Shown in pieces: positions 4,604 to 5,306 of a stretch of 5,306 nt of DNA. The first letter of the stretch is position 1; each line of letters opens with the position of its first letter. The stretch covers positions 1-5,306 of the forward strand of contig JACRNK010000036.1 in NCBI GenBank assembly GCA_016234985.1. The letters run 5' to 3'. Both the position numbers and the translations under genes were made by a program. Source of the stretch: Deltaproteobacteria bacterium (GTDB taxonomy: Bacteria > Desulfobacterota > GWC2-55-46 > UBA9637). The notes beneath the pieces were generated by a model. That model made no database searches. It was not told where the DNA came from and saw nothing but the letters and a program-made list of their open reading frames with translations.

Positions 4604-5306
4604 ATGAAATCATTTTTTAAAAGAACAGTGTTGGCAGTATTTTTTGTATTTATTGCTGCCCTTCCTGCCTTTGCCCTTGAGGCAAACGAATACCGGCAGA
4701 TTGGAGGTCTTGACTCAAGGAAGCTGGTCTGGTTTCTGGCGCAGCTCCACCTCTACTTCGGGGCATTTGTATTGGGCGTTCCGCTCTTTGCAGTCATAAT
4801 AGAGCTTGTAGGCTGGAGAAACAAAGACAAAAAGTTTGACAAACTCGCATACGAGTTCACGAGCCTTCTTTCCGTTGCCTACGCCACAACCGCCGCATTT
4901 GGCGGGCTACTTGCATTCACCCTTTTTACTTTATATCCCACATTCATGGGATACATGGCAGGCACATTCAAAAATATCATGTTCATCTACGCCCTTCTCT
5001 TCTTTGGCGAGACATTCTGCCTATATCTTTATTACTACGGCTGGAATTGGATGAGCGGAGGAGAGGAATTCGGTAAAAAGATTCAATTGGCAATGAAAGT
5101 CGCCGGCGGCGCAGTCCTTGCCATAGGCATCCTCTTCCTTCTCGGCATAGCAGCCCCTCAGATGAGGGGAGACACCAGGGCATTCATGGCCATTCTATAC
5201 ATAATTCCATTTGGCGCAGGGCTTTATATCATAAAAGACAGAAAATCCCTTCACATATTCATAGGCATACGATTAAACATATTCGGCACACTCATCATGC
5301 AGATGG
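4604..5306 (+). CDS. Cytochrome bd-like oxidase subunit I (CydA-like), 3' partial
   Basis: The frame runs from ATG 4604 off the right edge (234 residues visible). It starts with a hydrophobic leader (KRTVLAVFFVFIAALPAFA), an export signal or extra membrane segment not usual in canonical CydA. Predicted membrane segments follow at about 41-70, 87-111, 115-138, 161-183 and 193-210. His49 in LAQLHLYFGAFVLG fits the N-terminal heme-ligand His of CydA, and Glu126 in FFGETF recalls the conserved CydA glutamates on the third helix. The AYEFTSLLSVAYATTAAFGG segment resembles the divergent bd-like oxidases seen in Nitrospira-type genomes (recalled, not searched). The later heme ligands and any Q-loop are outside the window. 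It may take electrons from the adjacent cytochrome c or from quinol; which one cannot be told here. A general membrane b-type cytochrome of the same fold is the alternative. Confidence 0.75.
   Translation, partial: MKSFFKRTVLAVFFVFIAALPAFALEANEYRQIGGLDSRKLVWFLAQLHLYFGAFVLGVPLFAVIIELVGWRNKDKKFDKLAYEFTSLLSVAYATTAAFGGLLAFTLFTLYPTFMGYMAGTFKNIMFIYALLFFGETFCLYLYYYGWNWMSGGEEFGKKIQLAMKVAGGAVLAIGILFLLGIAAPQMRGDTRAFMAILYIIPFGAGLYIIKDRKSLHIFIGIRLNIFGTLIMQM

Noticed and set aside
4836..5183. Open frames on both strands overlapping the bd-like gene
   Set aside because: They are shadows of the membrane protein frame starting at 4604, which has a ribosome-binding site and clear transmembrane segments.

Overview
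The window carries part of a respiratory gene cluster, all on the + strand, built around an arsenite-oxidase-family molybdoenzyme. It looks like a bacterial chromosome fragment of moderate GC. Frequent AGG/AGA (Arg) and ATA (Ile) codons and short AT-rich intergenic repeats resemble uncultured Nitrospirota or related anaerobe or microaerophile genomes. That placement is an impression from codon style and gene content, not a demonstrated assignment.

Layout: (1) 2-580, the C-terminal part of a di-heme cytochrome c peroxidase/MauG-type protein, cut by the left edge. (2) 581-655, an AT-rich spacer made of two sets of tandem 14-bp repeats. (3) 672-1214, a Tat-exported Rieske small subunit (AioB family). 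(4) 1211-1230, a perfect 20-bp palindrome overlapping the aioB stop. (5) 1262-1651 and 1648-4029, the AioA-family Mo-bisPGD catalytic subunit, split into two reading frames by an apparent one-base shift at about 1645-1648. (6) 4079-4130, a strong intrinsic terminator. (7) 4143-4579, a c-type cytochrome gene that is also broken: a signal-peptide frame is followed by a cytochrome frame that keeps one CXXCH. (8) 4604-5306, a cytochrome bd-like membrane subunit I, cut by the right edge.

Working model (inference): the AioA/AioB complex folds in the cytoplasm and is exported by the Tat signal on AioB. It does oxyanion redox chemistry in the periplasm at the Mo site and passes electrons through the [3Fe-4S] and Rieske clusters to c-type cytochromes. 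The bd-like membrane protein and the di-heme peroxidase are candidate terminal partners. All four arsenite-pocket residues known from AioA (His, Glu, Arg, His) are present, which favours arsenite oxidation. The di-heme peroxidase directly upstream recalls iodate reductase (Idr) clusters, so the substrate should be treated as open.

The two most notable points are the clean split of the catalytic subunit between its Fe-S domain and its Mo-binding body, with an ATGA stop/start overlap, and the damaged cytochrome downstream. Either could be real or a one-base sequence error. No RNA genes, CRISPR arrays or insertion sequences were seen, and no gene-free stretch exceeds 300 bases.
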